From the NCBI GenBank assembly GCA_963678705.1, contig OY783223.1, positions 5,084,001 through 5,148,000 on the forward strand: 64,000 bases of DNA, written 5' to 3'. Origin of the DNA: Panorpa germanica. Taxonomy: Eukaryota > Arthropoda > Insecta > Mecoptera > Panorpidae. Both the position numbers and the translations under genes were made by a program. Positions 46,839 to 57,695 of this stretch are shown here, one piece after another. The notes under the pieces were generated by a model. The model worked only from the letters and a program-made list of their open reading frames with translations. It did not search any database and had not been told where the DNA came from. Every line of letters starts with the position of its first letter. Within the stretch, counting starts at the first letter, position 1.

Positions 46839-47070
46839 AATGGGCTTGTCAACTCTTTTTATGGGCCTTTTTTTAATTAATTTCAATATATGTGCATTGA
46901 TGTTTTTATTTCTCTAAATATGCAAACGTTGACAGCGTTATAGCTATATTAAATTTGAATTTCAATGTTGCCGCATGTTTTAGTTATGCATAATACGTCA
47001 CAGAAAAAATAAGTAAAATTAGTAGCCAACTTTACCAATATATGGTACAGTTTTATGAAAATTAAGTCAT
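46839..47070 (+). mobile_element. Divergent short member of the GGGCTTGTG MITE family
   Basis: Starts AATGGGCTTGTCAACTCTTT. It keeps a few family blocks (GACAGCGTTATAGCTATATT, CAACTTTACCAATATATGGT) and ends ATTAAGTCATAATGGGC. About 230 bp, much diverged from the others, and abutting the next copy head to tail. Confidence 0.6.
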
Positions 47071-47572
47071 AATGGGCGTGTCTATTTTATTAAATATCTA
47101 AATGTCGACGGAGATATAGCAATTAAAAATTTGAATTGTTGTTTCAGCGCTAGAAATGGTCGACCATATTTGTATGACGTGAACTGCATTTTAACGTCAG
47201 TTATTTGTTGAGTAGGTCAGTGCTGTGGTAATGTTTTGTAGCTGTTGGTAGTCAAATAATCAAGTCAAGTCAAAGAATAATATTGAAATTTTATTGTTCT
47301 TTGAAATAGCTGTAAATAATATTTTGATATTTTGATATATAAATTCATATAGCAGAGATTTATGAGTTGTAAGGTTGGCAGCGGCTGTGATGTCACATGC
47401 ATTTGGAATGTGTACAACGTTGAATCCCTTTAATAATTAAAGAGAAAATGACTTTTTTAATTGTTAATATATCTTAACATATAAGGAGTTATTAAAAAAT
47501 AATTGGACATTTGAGATTTTAGTAACCCACTTTATCAATATATAGTACACTTTTATAGAAATTAAAACACAT
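47071..47572 (+). mobile_element. GGGCTTGTGTCC MITE, copy 4, both ends truncated
   Basis: Starts inside the family at GCGTGTCTATTTTATTAAAT (about 100 bases in) and ends at TTATAGAAATTAAAACAC without the terminal inverted repeat. The interior is close to copies 2 and 6. The minus 60-codon frame at 47464-47646 is not a gene. Confidence 0.75.
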
Positions 47573-47660
47573 AACATAAATTGACATAAATCATAAAAAA
47601 TTTGGCAGCGATGTAAAGGTACCGGCACTATAAAAACTGCTAACATTGTAAGAAGTCATT

Positions 47661-47860
47661 AAATTTTAGTAGTAATTTAAGGTTTTATCCTAAAATGTAA
47701 GTCAGCTTGTGAAGTATAAAGAAATTAAATTAATTACATTAAATACAATAATTTATATTAAATAAAGATAGTAATTATTACAAAATAATGTATATTACTA
47801 ACCCATTAACAAGTTCAAAATTACATTTAAGGTTAAAACCCTAAATTAAAACTAAAACCG
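47661..47860 (+). mobile_element. Palindromic MITE, copy 2 (core)
   Basis: Shares with 8495-8722 a TTTAAGGTTTTA block, CCTAAAATGTAAG, GCTTGTGAA.TATAAAGAAAT and the nearly identical core AATACAATAATTTATATTAA followed by ATAAAGATAGTAATTATTAC. The ACTCACTG termini are lost. Confidence 0.65.
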
Positions 47861-48934
47861 TCAGAAGTAACAGATGCCAGTTAACCATTTACAAAATAAG
47901 AGTCTGTGTTTAGCACCTACATTAGCTAAAGAAAATTATGTAAACAGTACTATTCAAATAAGACATAGACAGAAATTAAAATGAAAACAAGATTTACATT
48001 TAACCGATAGTATAGAAATCTTGTCTAAGCAAATATTTACACCTAAGTAAAGACGCAAACCTTCTAATCTTTTCAAAGTGTTCTATTATATTAATTTTGG
48101 TAAATTGTTAAATACTTTTTAAATATAAATAATAAAGAAAATTGGTTCTCCACACATGACATATATAATGCGTTCGTTTCTTCATGTGGTTGTTTTTTAT
48201 TGTTTAATATTTGTAATAGTACTTTTTTTCTGCACTGATATGAAAAATGCAATTATACTTATTACTGCAAACTGCGAGACACAGGCGTCTGTAAATGGGG
48301 GTACTGAGGTAGTTAATTGTAGAACAGAATCTTTAGGATAATGTTACAAACAGCTTATTTGTAGATCATTTATATTTACCCTTGACTTCCTCCTAGAAAA
48401 TGTAGAAGGTAATGTACAATCACCCTTTGCGGATAGAACAAGAAATTCTTAGCATTCTTTTGGAGTTTGATACAATTTTTTTGTTGAAATTTCTCAGAAA
48501 ATGAAACCGTTTACTCAATTAATTATTAGTAATTAATATTTGTAATTAATATGTGCATTAACAGTTGGAATATATTGATATGATTAAAAAGTGGAAATGA
48601 AAATGAAAAGTGGAAATACCTTACCATAATTATGTACTCATCTAAAATTTAAATTTATTTCTTTTTTATATAAGCAAAGTCCTGATTGAAACTGAACAAT
48701 TCCTTTTTCGGATTTAATAACTTGAGTCATATTCACCGAGCCCTTTTATACATATTTTGTCGATTAAGGAAGTACAAATACAAAAGAGGAGGTATTTATT
48801 GACAAATTTGAATTTCCCGCTCAAATTGGCATTTGCACCGTTGCTGGCTCATAACCCACATTTACTGTTTCTTAAAGGTTTTATTTAAATATTTTCGTAT
48901 ATAGGTATGCTTTTGATAATTTTCTTTTGGCAAT
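47861..48934. other. AT-rich, no gene seen
   Basis: The 61-codon frame 48156-48341 begins with a hydrophobic run (VVVFYCLIFVIVLFF) but has no other support. 47865-47885 resembles a terminus of the small MITE at 39973-40164. Confidence 0.4.
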
Positions 48935-49195
48935 AGTTACAGAAAAGATTCTTTTATATAAACCTAGTTTTTGAAAGCCGTGTCACCATTTTTTATAGTT
49001 AAAAGTTATATTATGTGGTGAAATTGAGCTAAAAATTATGATTTGTATGTAAAATGACTATTTTTAATCATGTATAAAAAGAAAACTATGAACCAAAGTC
49101 TCTAAAATTTTGAGACAGCATGTATTTTTACTATTTGTATCGACCCTTCAAATTTCACAACGTTTTCATCATTTACGTTAACGTCCTGTACCTCC
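48935..49195 (-). mobile_element. GGAGGTACAGGA MITE, inverted copy, one end lost
   Basis: Reverse complement of 7558-7863 over most of its length: GATTCTTTTATATAAACCTA, GCCGTGTCACCATTTT, AATGACTATTTTTAATCATG, AACGTTTTCATCATTTACGT. It ends CGTCCTGTACCTCC followed by TTAA (49196-49199). The opposite terminus near 48935 is degraded. Confidence 0.8.
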
Positions 49196-50242
49196 TTAAT
49201 ATATGTATCTTGGCGTTTTCATTTTTAACACAATATATATATACATAAAATATAGTATAGACCCTGAGACAGAATATTACATCTTACATAATAATATCAA
49301 ACAACTAATTTGAACAAAAAAAAGAAAAATGAATTAGTTGGTCAAAATTATAATTTAAATAATTATCTCTCTTTATGGAAAGTAACTGTCAAGCGACAGT
49401 GTTACCGATAGTAGGTCCGGGGTTCCCAAACAAAGGTCCACAACCAGTGGCTGGTAACTATCATTCACACCTACTTTAGTTTTAATTTTAGTAAAGTTAG
49501 TTTAGCAAGAACAATAAAGCCAACTTTAAATAAAGTGTAAAATAAGTTGCATACCTTACATTAGTATGGGGCATAAGTTGTTGAAATTTAAAAATGTTGA
49601 CGTTTGAATTAAACATTAAAATAGCGCAATTAAATAGTTAAAAAATTAGGGTCTCAATCTCAAACGGGGTTTCAACAGGTGAGAATAATACTTTAGCCAT
49701 TCTAAATTTGTCACAGACTGAATATGATTTATATTAATTTTAGACCTTGAAATCACAACCCAAGGCATTGGAGCTATTAGCTACTAGAACAGCTGCCAAC
49801 TTCGTGCTTAAGAGAGGCTTACAATTCTCTTTTTTATTATGTAATTTTTTTATTATTAATTTATTTTATTGTAAAATATTATTAAAATTAATGTATAATA
49901 ATCAGTGGCGAATTAAGCCTTGGTTGTAAAATAATAAAATATAAGCTAACGTCTACTGGTTTTTTTTATTTTTTCAATTATTCATAAGTTGACGGAGATA
50001 TAGCTATTTAAAATGTGAATTTCTATTTTTCCGTTTATTTTATAGCAACAATTTTGATGTCACTCGGTTACTATTAATATCTGCAGAATAATAAGTAGCC
50101 GATTTTATTTTTCTCATTTACTATTTCTATATTATATATATCAACAGTTTATATATTGCTCGAGACAGCTGTTAATAATATCTGACGTTTAGTATAAAGG
50201 TTTACGTATTTCTTTTACTATCTGATGTATAGCAGAAATGGT
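49196..50242. other. Unassigned; weak MITE fragment 49985-50030
   Basis: 49990-50030 (GACGGAGATATAGCTATTTA) matches one block of the GGGCTTGTG family. The 60-codon frame 49747-49929 is AT-driven at its C-terminus and unsupported. Confidence 0.4.
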
Positions 50243-50862
50243 AATGGGCTTGTGTCCTATGTCTTAATTTCTATAAAAGTGTACTATATATTGATAAAGT
50301 GGGTTACTAGAACCTCAAATGTTCAATTATTTTTTAATAACTCCTTATATGTTAAGAGATATTAACAATTAAAAAAGTTATTTTGTCTCTTTAATTATTA
50401 AAGGGATTCAACGTTGTACACATTCCAAATGCATGTGACATCACAACCGCTGCCAACCTTACAGCTCATAAATCTCTGCTATATGTATTTATATATCAAA
50501 TATTATTTACAGCTATTTCAAGGAACAATAAAATTCTAATACTATGTCTGCCTTAGCAGGGTTAAATAAAATAAAAACTTATTATTCTTTGACTTGACTT
50601 GATTATTTGACTACCAACAGCTACAGAACATTACCACAGCACTGACCTACTCAACAAATAACTGACGTTAAAATGCATTTCACGTCATACAAATATGGCC
50701 GACCATTTCTAGCGCTAAAATTACAATTCAAACTTTTAATTACTATATCTCCGTCAATATTTAGATATTTAATAAAATAGACACGCCAATACACATTTAT
50801 TAACGTTAATTTCAATCAACAATTGAAAAATCAACCACTAAAAATGAGGACACAAGCCCATT
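50243..50862 (-). mobile_element. GGGCTTGTGTCC MITE, copy 5, full-length reference
   Basis: Perfect inverted ends AATGGGCTTGTGTCCT and AGGACACAAGCCCATT flank 620 bp. The interior is AT-rich without a frame. It contains recognisable blocks used to identify the other copies: ACTATATATTGATAAAGTGG, GGGATTCAACGTTGTACACA, TGCCAACCTTACAGCTCATA, TTTGACTTGACTTGATTATT, CAATTGAAAAATCAACCACT. No obvious target duplication. The superfamily is undetermined. Confidence 0.9.
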
Positions 50863-53222
50863 CATAGAAAAGAAAAGGGACATGATTTCAAAGAATTAGA
50901 TTTTTATAAATTAATTTGCAGTAATATTCGTTTCGCTTTACATAAGAGCGCTGTTTTTTTGCATTTTTTACAGTTGAATTAATGTTAATTTTATCATTCC
51001 AGAAATAATTAGAAATAAATATTATTAAAAACAAACAATTTATAATGTTAAAAAATATTATAATTTTCAAATATGTATAGTTACAAATGTATGTATGCGA
51101 AATAATAAATATTGTATTTAAGTAATTGTTTAGAAGTAATTATTTAAATTTCATACAATTTTATTGTGTATAACATGATTAGAAAGTAATTAATTTTAAT
51201 TTAACTAATTATCAGATATCTTTATTTACCAAATATTTACACCTTAGTAAAGCCGCAAACCATCTATCTTTATCAAAGTAGTATTTATTACTTCTACATT
51301 ATAATTATATAAATTGTGCTAATGAATCTGATAATTTCTATCTATAATAAAATAATAAAAATAATAATTAAATTAGTTTACAATAACTGCTGACACCTTG
51401 TAACATTAAACACATTTTATTTTAATCTTATACTTTTCAGTAATGCAGATTTCTTCAACAGTATTAGAGAACATTGATAATAGATCGTAAACATACAACT
51501 ACAAATACAGATTAATTAATATTTAATTAATTATTTTTAATTTTGCATCCATCTGTTGACAGATACTGAAACTAATAGCTCCATTTCGATGAGACAGATG
51601 GCATGATATGTTATCAAATAATGTCTAACAACGTTACCTTAAAATGGCGGAGTTTGACAGACACCCAAGTTGAATTATAAATAATTTTTTTACATATTTT
51701 ACGTAGAAAGTACTATTTAATAAACATAAATGTATTGTTGTAGTGTTATGAAGTGTAGTTATTGTGTTTATAAATAAATATAAGTGTTAAACAAAAGGAT
51801 AAAGACTGATAACCAGGTAAATTTTATAACCTTGTTTTTTTTAATACTTTAGTTGAAAACACTAGTTATTTATATGCGTACTTGTATGTTTTGATATATA
51901 TTTTTTTAAAGAATGTTTTTTTTCTGATTGTTATTGTGTTGTTTTGAAGATATATAGGCAATATATCTATATTATTTGTTAAATATTTTATTAAAAATGT
52001 TATTATTTGTGTCGTTGACCCCGTTTGCTATCTACCCTTGGCGCCAGTGTTATCAATATTATTTACATACGTATTATGAGGGTTTGCCCTTATTATTTAT
52101 CATTTTCAGACATAGTATACATAAAACATAATTCTATTAATTACTTTACATTATATTTATTTATAGTTAGTATATTTGAAAGATTTACATACACTTTTAA
52201 TGTATGTTTTTTTCATCTTAGAATTTAAGTTAATAGATAAGTAGGTCATATTCTGTCCTCCTGATGTATAGGTTCACAATAGCGACTTTATAAAATAAGT
52301 GAGAAATATTAAGAAATGTTTTACTAAGCTACTAAGATGTCAAACCAATTAATGCTTTAACCAACAAATTGCAAGTGTTCAAGGGCCCGAAATATTTTTA
52401 TAATAAATTTTTCACGTTGATTAGAATCAGACGCAATTTATAATTTTTTTTAAAAAGAGTACTTTTGTTTTTCTGTTCTTATATTTTAGATAATAAATTA
52501 TGAAGGTTATGACATGTATTTCAAGGTTCATAAGGTTAATTTTATAATAATACCAATCGCTGTACATTGTTAATCATAATTGGCTCTTAACGAATTATAT
52601 TAAGTTCGTTTAATATTTCACGTCACTTTCTTTGGCTAAGGCTAATAATAATAATAAAAATAAAAATATAAATAAAAATTTCCGTTCGACTTTTAAATCA
52701 ACAGATTTAAAGTTTGTGTGTACATTTATATGATTCAATGTATTACAAAATTACGGATTTATATCCACGTTATTATTTTGAACTAAACCTTGAATTTAGA
52801 ATGGTAGACATGTCCTAGACTATTACAGCATGAATTCTATTATTGTGAACGGACAGAATTAGTACTATCCGGCATCTAAATAACCTACAGACTACATAAT
52901 GTTACTTAGAAAGGGTGAATGAACCTTAGCAAGAGCTTAAGGAAGTCTTAAAATGTTTAGGGGGACAATTCTTAGTACGCCTGTAATAAGTAACGTATAT
53001 TTATTTGATTTAGGTTTTTACATTGGTTCTTTCTTCGGTTATCATTCGTCCACCTTCGGTTATGCAATTAGGAATCCTGTTTATGTGTTTTCTTAGTATT
53101 ACTTAGGCTTAGGTATTTAAGTATACATGTATTTAAAAATATATATATGTATAAATATAAATCTGTTTTTAAAAATAATTATATATGTTCTATTATATTC
53201 ATTTCAGTTTTTTTCTGAGTTA
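50863..53222. other. Very AT-rich, no feature seen
   Basis: No repeats shared with other parts of the window and no credible frames. The short frames at 50888-51070 and 52025-52228 are Ile/Phe/Tyr-rich products of base composition. Confidence 0.5.
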
Positions 53223-53691
53223 AGCCTCATTCCCACTCACTGTTTTGATATTTAATTTACTGTTTTTATTTAATATTGTAATCTAGATTTCAGGTTTTTG
53301 TTTAAGCATTCCTTTTCACATTTGTGTTTTAATTTAAGTTTAGTTAATTTAGATGGTGCGTATGCATCGTTAGTAATATAAATTTTGACAGTTCGACAAA
53401 ATTGTATGTGAAATAATTAAAATTGCTATTTTTAATAACAATTAGTAATTAAAATTGTTTTCACTTCTATATTTTTCAAAAACTGACATTAAACTTCTTA
53501 TAAAAGTAAATCCTACTGCATTTTGACAGATTGTCACATTTTGGAGATTATAATATAATATAGCTTTTCTTAATTTAATATTTTTAATTTAAAATATTGG
53601 ACCTTGTAAGGTTCTAAAAAAACTAAGAAAACTTAAAAAATAAATTAAATTAAAAATGGTACTGTGAATGACTACGCGTATTGCCATATGC

Positions 53692-54571
53692 CAGCGGTTC
53701 TCAAACTTTTTACTTAGAGCCCCCCTGCATAATCCAGCTGTAAGCCGGGCCCCCCTACATGTAAGCGTACTATATGTTATATTATAAGGGAGTCGCATTT
53801 GACATTTTACTGTCAATTTTTATTTAGTTAAGTTTTGCACATTCTATGCATACTGTAATGGGGCAATAGATTTAATCGTAATCAACAACAAATTCTATAC
53901 AAACAATTACAATTTATGTAGGTATTTTAGCTACTATTTTACATAATTGTTATTTGTAACTAAAAGCAATAATAATAAAAAGAGCTTCAGTGTGAAGGAT
54001 GTGCTTATTTTTTTCTGCGCATAGTTTCTTGAAACGCGGTGTTAGTTCTGATAACGCTACTCTGAGTTCCTTGGTCACATCCAGTCTTGAGCGATATTTA
54101 CTCTTCATGGCAGCTAGAGCAGAAAACCCATTTTCACAAGAGTGAGTGAGTATTGCGAATGGAGTGAGTATTTTCAATGCCCTTTCACTCAAAATTGGGT
54201 GTTCCTTTTGTACACCAATCCAGAAGGATGTGAGAGAAGATTCTTTAAACTTCATTTCAAGCCCAGTGTCACCTTGGAGGTCAATGAAATTTTACAAACT
54301 TAGCTTCATTACAAAGCTTTTCACCTTTTCAGTCTTGCAGAAGGTTTGCAACTTATTTTTGTATTTTCTGATAAACTAAAAAAAATAAAATGTTCGGCGC
54401 TCTTACGACGTTGACTAAAAATTATAAACTTGTTGTAATTTCAAAAAATAAAAAGTTTGCTTTATTATTTTGTAAGTAAATTTAATTAATTTTTCTACCA
54501 AGCTTTGGGCCCCCCCTGAGCCTTCATTGCGCCCCCCTTAGGGGTCGCGCCCCACACTTTGAGAATCGCTG
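53692..54571 (-). mobile_element. hAT transposon derivative, 880 bp, with 8-bp target duplication
   Basis: Ends CAGCGGTTCTCAAACTTTT and, in complement from the right, CAGCGATTCTCAAAGTGT form the inverted repeat. Both carry adjacent G+C-rich blocks full of C runs. The 8-bp sequence CCATATGC occurs immediately outside each end (53684-53691 and 54572-54579). It occurs only once in the uninterrupted relatives, so the duplication is directly proven. Terminal CAG and an 8-bp duplication are standard for hAT. It retains only the transposase C-terminus, hence an internally deleted, non-autonomous copy. Confidence 0.93.
53950..54290 (-). pseudogene. hAT transposase C-terminal (dimerisation) fragment
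   Basis: The minus frame from about 54290 to the stop at 53950 reads NFIDLQGDTGLEMKFKESSL, FWIGVQKEHPILSERALKIL, LTPFAILTHSCENGFSALAA, then MKSKYRSRLDVTKELRVALS and ends in a Lys-rich tail. This is the hAT dimerisation region of the type in ZBED5-like proteins, recognised by S/C-E-x-G-F-S-A-x-x-x-x-K-x-K-Y-R-x-R-L-D and preceding FW. The DNA-binding BED finger and the catalytic core are absent: a stop precedes the homologous part. It lies wholly inside the 880-bp element and is cut off from any promoter. The frame is otherwise clean, so the insertion is relatively recent. It is not a functional transposase. Confidence 0.85.
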
Positions 54572-54868
54572 CCATATGCTAAACAATTTAAATTAAATAC
54601 AAGTGGGAATCATACTTAAATAAATTTTAAGAATAGGGAAGTTTCAATTTAAAAAACAAGTTTTATAAATTAGGTAGATATTGGTATTTTGCAGTGGAAA
54701 ACGCTAAATGCAGTTTTGTAACAAAATTTACCACGGGGTTATGAATTTATCTAAATTGACGAAGCCTTTTTTAACCTCAAGGTAAATCTTTAAAATAAAA
54801 TTATGAAGAGTATATTATTATTATAGATTTTAAAATTATTGTAGATAATATTATCATCTACTAACCGC

Positions 54869-54976
54869 CTTACAAATAAACCTGTTATAAAATTTATACC
54901 AGGTATAAAGCCCGTCCAGACAGGCATATCATCAGTTTATAACTGGTATAAATTTTATAACAGGTTTATTTGTAAG
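54869..54976. repeat. Perfect 34-bp inverted repeat (hairpin)
   Basis: 54869-54902 (CTTACAAATAAACCTGTTAT then AAAATTTATACCAG) is the exact reverse complement of 54943-54976, around a 40-bp loop that contains CCCGTCCAGACAGGC. Pairing extends a few bases outward with one mismatch. It may be a tiny MITE of 108 bp or the folded core of a larger element. No flanking duplication was found. It is not a terminator in this genomic context. Confidence 0.9.
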
Positions 54977-55887
54977 ACGATAAAAGTTTTGTGGGAGATT
55001 TTAATTTGCAAAATATAAAAAGGAAATAGATTGTATTATTTTTACACTTTGAAGTTTTAAAAAAAATTAATTAAACTATGTCTTGAAATAGTACTCGCTT
55101 GCCCTTATGGCGTAGTTTACCTACCTTAAAGTGTCTGGCGGAAGTTAGGGCACACGGAAGGGGTCTGGAAATAATGAATCTTAATTTTTGTCAATATTCT
55201 GTAAAACATATATTTAAAAACTTAGCCATCATGCTTCATGCAAGTGAGTCAGGGTTTTGAGGAATGCTACCAGTAAAAGGGCAAGTGTGGTACTAAGTGG
55301 GCATACGTTCTTAGGCTGATATTACCTTATTCTCAAAATTTCAACTTTGTTAAAACTCGTCTTTGATCTTGCTGTAGTTTAATGTATCACGTCGGGCCAC
55401 TCCGGCCCTGATAAACATTATAAATAACTCTTTCTTCAATATAATGCAGATAAACTTACAAACTACGCCGTACTTTCCACGTAGCCCTTGATCTTTGACA
55501 TTTGAATCTTATAACTCATTAATATCCACCTATAAATCATAATATTTTTCCATAGAAAATCTGAACCACGTACCAATATTAGTTAAAACAAATTAATTCT
55601 AATGATTACATGTACAATCAATATCTATAATTACTATCACTTTAATTAAAAATTTAATTACATAAATAAACAAAGATTATTATAGTTCAAAAGGTTATCA
55701 ATTAAGGACAAAGGTATTCCTGGACGTGTATGGTTTCAGTACGGAAAATAATATGAATGTTATAGATTTTGATGATCTTAATTCATATAGTAAGGGGTTA
55801 GACCACTTTACATCAAGAAGATATTGGCATATTTGGGGTATATACTTTTTTCAGAAATTAATCTATTATTAAGTAAATATTTTGTTT
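54977..55887. other. AT-rich, no gene seen
   Basis: 55090-55420 is somewhat G+C-richer, with GTCGGGCCACTCCGGCCCTG near 55391, but no frame or family was identified. Confidence 0.4.
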
Positions 55888-56185
55888 TAGCCCGGTTAAG
55901 ATAGACATTTGAAATAACAAAAAATGCCGGAGAGCTGGGGTTTATCATTACAAATAAAGTTTTAAAAATCCCCATTGATTCTATGTGTGCTTCAAAAGTT
56001 ATTCGGGGTCAAAGGTCAAACTTTGATTTGGTTTTTTGGATTTTTCTCGAAAACGGTAAGTTTTATATTTTTTAAAAAAAAACCTTAAACCAAATTTGTA
56101 GATCTTAAAATTTTCTACAAAAATGGTCCTTATGATTTTTTTCCTAAGAGTTACCATTCCTGAGATATCGCGGATCTAAGAGTCG
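55888..56185 (+). repeat. TAGCCCGGT dispersed repeat, copy 2 (better preserved)
   Basis: Begins TAGCCCGGTTAAGATAGACA and includes GGAGAGCTGGGGTTTATCAT, TTCGGGGTCAAAGGTCAAAC, CTCGAAAACGGTAAGTTTTA, TTTTCTACAAAAATGGTCCT, and ends near ACCATTCCTGAGATATCGCG. The pattern of conserved islands is as in 36293-36562. The class is unknown. Confidence 0.7.
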
Positions 56186-56610
56186 CGATTCTCAGATACA
56201 TGATATGCATACATTTTCATGCCACCTGTGAGGTAGTGTACTTGGCGCAAACTGTAGGCTTACTCCACTAACTGTCATGACAATTTTAGGATAATTTAAG
56301 ACTATTCAACACTTGTATCGAGTATACTATCAAGTGATTTATAAATTTACTTAATAGCATTAGGAAATTTTTGACATGGAAAAAAACCAAAATTTATTCA
56401 ATTATAAATCAGAGCAGCTATAAAAGTACTTACCATTTCTTTGTTTGTTAAAAAATTATGATATTAATTATTTATTACAAAAATATGCACTTCTGTACAG
56501 AATCTAGTTTTGATATTTAATTTACGTTTTTATTTAATATTTTAATCTAGATTTCAAGTTTTCAGAATAAGTATTCCTTTTAACATTCGTGTTTTAATTT
56601 GAGTTTAGTT

Positions 56611-56882
56611 TTTTTTTTTTTTTTTTTTTTATTTAACGTCGGCCTATTTCCGATGCTGAGTCCTATCACCGACGACCTCCTTCAATGTTGGCAGTATTTA
56701 TGGTGTCGTGGCCTCATATATGTGGGCTACACCACTGCCTAATAACTGTACGATTATGTATGACCATAATCAATATAAGTTCATAATAACCAAACCCAGA
56801 AAATATATATCTGGTCCGGGGATCGAACCCGAAGACACAGCAGTCGGCGTCAAGCATCAATGCTCTCGCCCACTGTGTCGTC
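56611..56882 (-). mobile_element. tRNA-derived SINE, minus strand, with target duplication
   Basis: Read on minus from 56882, the element begins with a tRNA-like head. A near-A-box, CAGTGGGCGAGAGCATT, lies at 56858-56874, and a perfect B-box, GGTTCGATCCCC, at 56818-56829; together they form an internal RNA polymerase III promoter. An unrelated body follows, and then a poly(A) tail, seen as about 22 T on + at 56609-56630. The 16-bp duplication TAATTTGAGTTTAGTT lies at 56595-56610 and 56883-56898. That is typical of LINE-mobilised insertion, and the uninterrupted site is visible in the sister MITE copies. Length is about 252 bp plus tail. The 60-codon + frame 56708-56890 is incidental. Related copies are at 11418-11552 and 39821-40235. 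Confidence 0.92.
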
Positions 56883-57048
56883 TAATTTGAGTTTAGTTAA
56901 TTTAATTGATGCACTACGTCGTAAGTAATATGTTTGAGTTTATGATATAAAATATTTCCTTTTAAATTTAGTATTTTTAATTTAGAAGTATTGGACTTTG
57001 TAAGATTAGAATCTTACAAAGTTAAGAAAACAAAGAAATCATAAATTG

Positions 57049-57454
57049 AATGGGCTTGTGTCCTCATTTTTTAGTGGTCGATTTTTCAATTGTTGATTGA
57101 AATTGATGTTAATAAATGTGTATTGGCGTGTCTATTTTATTAAATATCTAAATATTGACGGAGATATAGCAATTAAAAATTCGAATTGCACTTTTAGCGC
57201 TACAGATGTCGGATACGCTCTGTTGTATAAATGAGACAGCTATTTAGCGGACGTGAAGTCACATATCTTGGAATGATCTATAACGTTGAATCCCTTTAAT
57301 GTTTAAAGGGACACAATAACTGTTTTAATTGTTAATATCTCTTAACATATAAGGAGTTATTAAAAGATAATTGAACATTTGAGGTTCTAGTAACCCACTT
57401 TATCAATATATAGTACACTTTTCTAGAAATTAAGACATATGACACAAGCCCATT
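57049..57454 (+). mobile_element. GGGCTTGTGTCC MITE, copy 6, internally deleted
   Basis: Starts AATGGGCTTGTGTCCTCATT and ends GACACAAGCCCATT; both ends are intact. At 406 bp it lacks about 200 bases of the middle. It is inserted in the MITE at 56506-57526, since family sequence continues on both sides. Confidence 0.88.
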
Positions 57455-57611
57455 CTTAAATTATAAATGGTACAGGGAATCACTACGCTGTTTAAATTAA
57501 ATACAAAATTAAAAACAGTGATAGCTTACATTTTCAAATGAAGCGGTGAAAATTTGTTTCAGTTGTATTTTTTAATATTAAATAAACCTTCAATATTACG
57601 TAGATATATAC

Positions 57612-57612
<1 letters not shown>

Positions 57613-57690
<78 letters not shown>
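57613..57690. repeat. (AT)n microsatellite
   Basis: About 78 bases of alternating AT. Confidence 0.98.

Positions 57691-57695
<5 letters not shown>

Larger units (their letters stand above)
53223..54616 (+). mobile_element. CATTCCCACTCACTG MITE interrupted by a hAT element
   Basis: The left part (53223-53691) and right part (54572-54616) together match 44131-44654 in order. TTAA lies on both sides (53220-53223, 54616-54619). The insertion point is within ATTGCCATATGCTAAACAAT, which is intact at 44579-44598 and 60478-60497. The part right of the insertion has lost some bases compared with 44131-44654. Confidence 0.85.
56506..57526 (+). mobile_element. CATTCCCACTCACTG MITE carrying two nested insertions
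   Basis: The family interior is recognisable in three pieces (56506-56610, 56883-57048, 57455-57526) separated by a SINE and a GGGCTTGTGTCC MITE. The left terminus is lost. The right end reads AAAACAGTGATAGCTT, degraded. An internal piece includes the ATTGGACTTTGTAAGATTAG hairpin-like block corresponding to CATTGGACCTTGTAAGGTTC in the copy at 60031. Confidence 0.75.

Noticed and set aside
48156..48341. 61-codon frame with a hydrophobic stretch, possible small membrane protein
   Set aside because: Single short frame in AT-rich DNA, no conservation evidence or splice context; hydrophobic Phe/Ile/Leu/Val runs are expected from T-rich DNA.
53589..53816. 75-codon minus frame
   Set aside because: Runs across the junction of the hAT element and its host MITE, so it is an artefact of insertion.
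56811..56882. tRNA gene on the minus strand
   Set aside because: The B box is perfect but the sequence continues into a SINE body with poly(A) and a target duplication, so it is a SINE head.
56708..56890. 60-codon + frame with GPGIEPEDTAV, resembling a peptide seen in many predicted proteins
   Set aside because: It is the antisense of the SINE's tRNA-like promoter (B box GGTTCGATCCCC); such peptides are SINE artefacts.
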